A stretch of DNA of 64,000 nucleotides from RHKX01 sp963823565. GTDB lineage: Bacteria > Actinomycetota > Thermoleophilia > Solirubrobacterales > 70-9. Below, piece after piece: positions 62,764 through 64,000 of this stretch (position 1 is the first letter of the stretch; each line of letters starts with the position of its first letter). Below the pieces are notes generated by a model. The model saw nothing but the letters and a program-made list of their open reading frames with translations, was not told the DNA's origin and did no database searches. The stretch lies in NCBI GenBank assembly GCA_963823565.1, contig CAWGLR010000001.1:806001-870000 (forward strand), given 5' to 3'. The position numbers and the translations under genes are program-made.

Positions 62764-63180
62764 ATGCGATTCATGGTCCTGGTCCCCGGAGACGAGGCGT
62801 CAGAGCGGGGCGAGATGCCCAGCACCGAGCTCCTGGAAACGATGACGAAGTACAACGAGGAGCTCGTCAAGGCGGGCGTCATGCTCGGGGGCGACGGCCT
62901 GAAGCCGACGTCGGAGGCGCTCAAGATCCGCTTCGAGGGCGACAAGCAGACGGTCATCGACGGCCCCTTCACCGAGTCGAAGGAGATCGTCGCCGGCTAC
63001 TGGATCTGGGAGTGCTCCTCCCGCGGGGAGGCGGTCGAGTGGCTGAAGCGCGCCCCGTTCGACGAGGGCACCGAGATCCAGCTGCGGCCGATCTTCGAGC
63101 TCGACGACTTCGGCGACGAGATGACGCCGGAGCTGCGCGAGGCGAACGAGCAGCTCGCCGAGGAGACCGGCGAGAGCTGA
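62764..63180 (+). CDS. YCII/DGPF-domain protein
   Basis: A 138-residue protein of the YCII-related DGPF family. MRFMVLVPGDEASERGEMPS, LGGDGLKPTSEALKIRF, and the hallmark VIDGPFTESKEIVAGYWIWE are visible, followed by EAVEWLKRAPF. The fold is a ferredoxin-like alpha/beta barrel whose biochemical role is unclear. Genes of this family sit beside ECF42 sigma factors, as here: the sigma gene starts 4 nt after this stop. The ATG has GAGGAGG about 7 nt upstream and an ECF42-like promoter further upstream, so autoregulation is likely. Confidence 0.92.
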   Translation: MRFMVLVPGDEASERGEMPSTELLETMTKYNEELVKAGVMLGGDGLKPTSEALKIRFEGDKQTVIDGPFTESKEIVAGYWIWECSSRGEAVEWLKRAPFDEGTEIQLRPIFELDDFGDEMTPELREANEQLAEETGES

Positions 63181-63184
63181 GCGG

Positions 63185-64000
63185 GTGACCGCCTCGGCCA
63201 CCAACGAGGCGATCGACGCCGTCTGGCGGATCGAGTCGGCCCGGCTGATCGCCGGGCTGACTCGCATCGTCCGCGACGTCGGCGTCGCCGAGGACCTCGC
63301 GCAGGACGCGCTCGTCGCCGCGCTCGAGCAGTGGCCCGCGTCCGGCATCCCCGACAGCCCCGGCGCCTGGCTGATGACGACGGCCAAGCGCCGGGGCATC
63401 GACGGTATCCGCCGCCGCGTCGCCCTCGAGCGCAGGCAGGAGCTGATCGGCCGCGAGCTGGAGATCCTCCAGCAGCTCGACCACCCCGACCTCGCCGCCC
63501 AGGTCGAGGACCTCGAGGACGACGTCCTGCGGCTGATCTTCATGACCTGCCACCCGGTCCTCTCGCGGGACGCCCGGGTCGCGCTGACCCTGCGGCTCGT
63601 CGGCGGCCTGACGACGCCCGAGATCGCGCGGGCCTTCCTCGTCTCCGAGGGGACCGTCGCGCAGCGGATCGTCCGCGCCAAGCGCACGCTCTCGGAGGCC
63701 AAGGTCCCCTTCGAGGTGCCCGGGCGGCGCGAGCTCGCGGAGCGGCTCTCGGCGGTGCTCGAGGTGATCTATCTCGTCTTCAACGAGGGCTACGCGGCGA
63801 CGTCTGGAGACGACTGGATCCGTCCCGCCCTCGCCGAGGACGCGCTGCGGCTCGGCCGGATCCTCGCGGCGCTGATGCCCCGGGAGCCCGAGGTCCACGG
63901 CCTGCTCGCGCTGATGGAGCTCCAGGCCTCGCGGATGCGCGCCCGCGTCGACCCCGGCGGCGAGCCGGTCCTGCTCGCCGACCAGGACCGGGCCCGCTGG
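63185..64000 (+). CDS. ECF42-type RNA polymerase sigma factor (cut by window end)
   Basis: The frame is open from GTG 63185 to the window edge (272 codons, no stop), so the C-terminus is missing. Region 2: IAGLTRIVRDVGVAEDLAQD, then AWLMTTAKRRGIDGIRRR. Region 4: ALTLRLVGGLTTPEIARAFL then VSEGTVAQRIVRAKRTLSEA. Beyond region 4 comes the extra domain seen in the ECF42/SigJ-like group: VIYLVFNEGYAATSGDDWIR and EVHGLLALMELQASRMRARV, which is TPR-like. Full-length members have ~400 residues. It is adjacent to the DGPF gene, the usual partner. No anti-sigma factor gene is visible. Confidence 0.92.
   Translation, partial: MTASATNEAIDAVWRIESARLIAGLTRIVRDVGVAEDLAQDALVAALEQWPASGIPDSPGAWLMTTAKRRGIDGIRRRVALERRQELIGRELEILQQLDHPDLAAQVEDLEDDVLRLIFMTCHPVLSRDARVALTLRLVGGLTTPEIARAFLVSEGTVAQRIVRAKRTLSEAKVPFEVPGRRELAERLSAVLEVIYLVFNEGYAATSGDDWIRPALAEDALRLGRILAALMPREPEVHGLLALMELQASRMRARVDPGGEPVLLADQDRARW

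Overview
The window is very GC-rich (roughly 70%) and densely coding on both strands. It looks like chromosome of an actinobacterium, most likely Thermoleophilia/Solirubrobacterales. That placement is an inference from gene content: a one-chain E2-E1 2-oxoglutarate dehydrogenase, a c-di-AMP riboswitch before an NlpC/P60 protein, a DUF3817 membrane protein, a DsbA-VKOR pair, an ECF42-type sigma factor with a DGPF protein, and many start codons placed 6-9 nt behind a TANNNT box, as in leaderless transcription. I found no rRNA, complete tRNA, CRISPR array, prophage or classical insertion sequence.

Layout. 1-9137: ACAD, APH-like kinase and HAD genes that together match the domains of eukaryotic ACAD10, then a PhoD-like phosphatase, a membrane protein, a DEAD-box helicase, a quinone oxidoreductase and a PfkB kinase. 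9187-10170: a nuclease-like gene bracketed by 38-nt palindromes. 10258-17019: citrate synthase, small unknown genes, two acyl-CoA dehydrogenases and an FAD oxidase. 17157-23176: a PucR-type regulator, an alpha/beta hydrolase, an SDR and a ferredoxin reductase/fatty acid desaturase pair. 23228-24423: a second palindrome-bracketed nuclease-like gene with four palindromes. 24525-35730: DsbA-VKOR, an MMPL exporter with a divergent TetR gene, a double-SDR fatty acyl reductase, a photolyase remnant, a glycine-rich secreted protein and a large LuxR regulator. 35839-46867: fused 2-oxoglutarate dehydrogenase, small proteins, a decayed patch and aconitase. 46931-50400: riboswitch and NlpC/P60, DUF47-Pit, AzlCD. 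50401-50910: a structured convergent gap. 50911-62564: a putrescine/GABA utilisation locus. 62697-64000: a DGPF protein and an ECF sigma factor cut by the window edge.

How it fits together. Citrate synthase, aconitase and 2-oxoglutarate dehydrogenase are TCA enzymes. The locus at 50911-62564 feeds the same cycle: PotABCD imports polyamine, an omega-aminotransferase and an aldehyde dehydrogenase convert it towards GABA, succinate-semialdehyde dehydrogenase yields succinate, and alanine dehydrogenase recycles the alanine formed if pyruvate is the amino acceptor.

The most unusual signal is the pair of AbiEi/DUF559-like genes at 9226-10152 and 23364-24329. Six 38-nt palindromes (GGGGTC at one end, GACCCC at the other) lie at these two places and I saw none elsewhere. 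Each carries an ATG exactly at its centre, and for both genes that ATG is the start codon. This looks like a REP-like repeat tied to a nuclease-fold protein family, and I do not know it as a described system.
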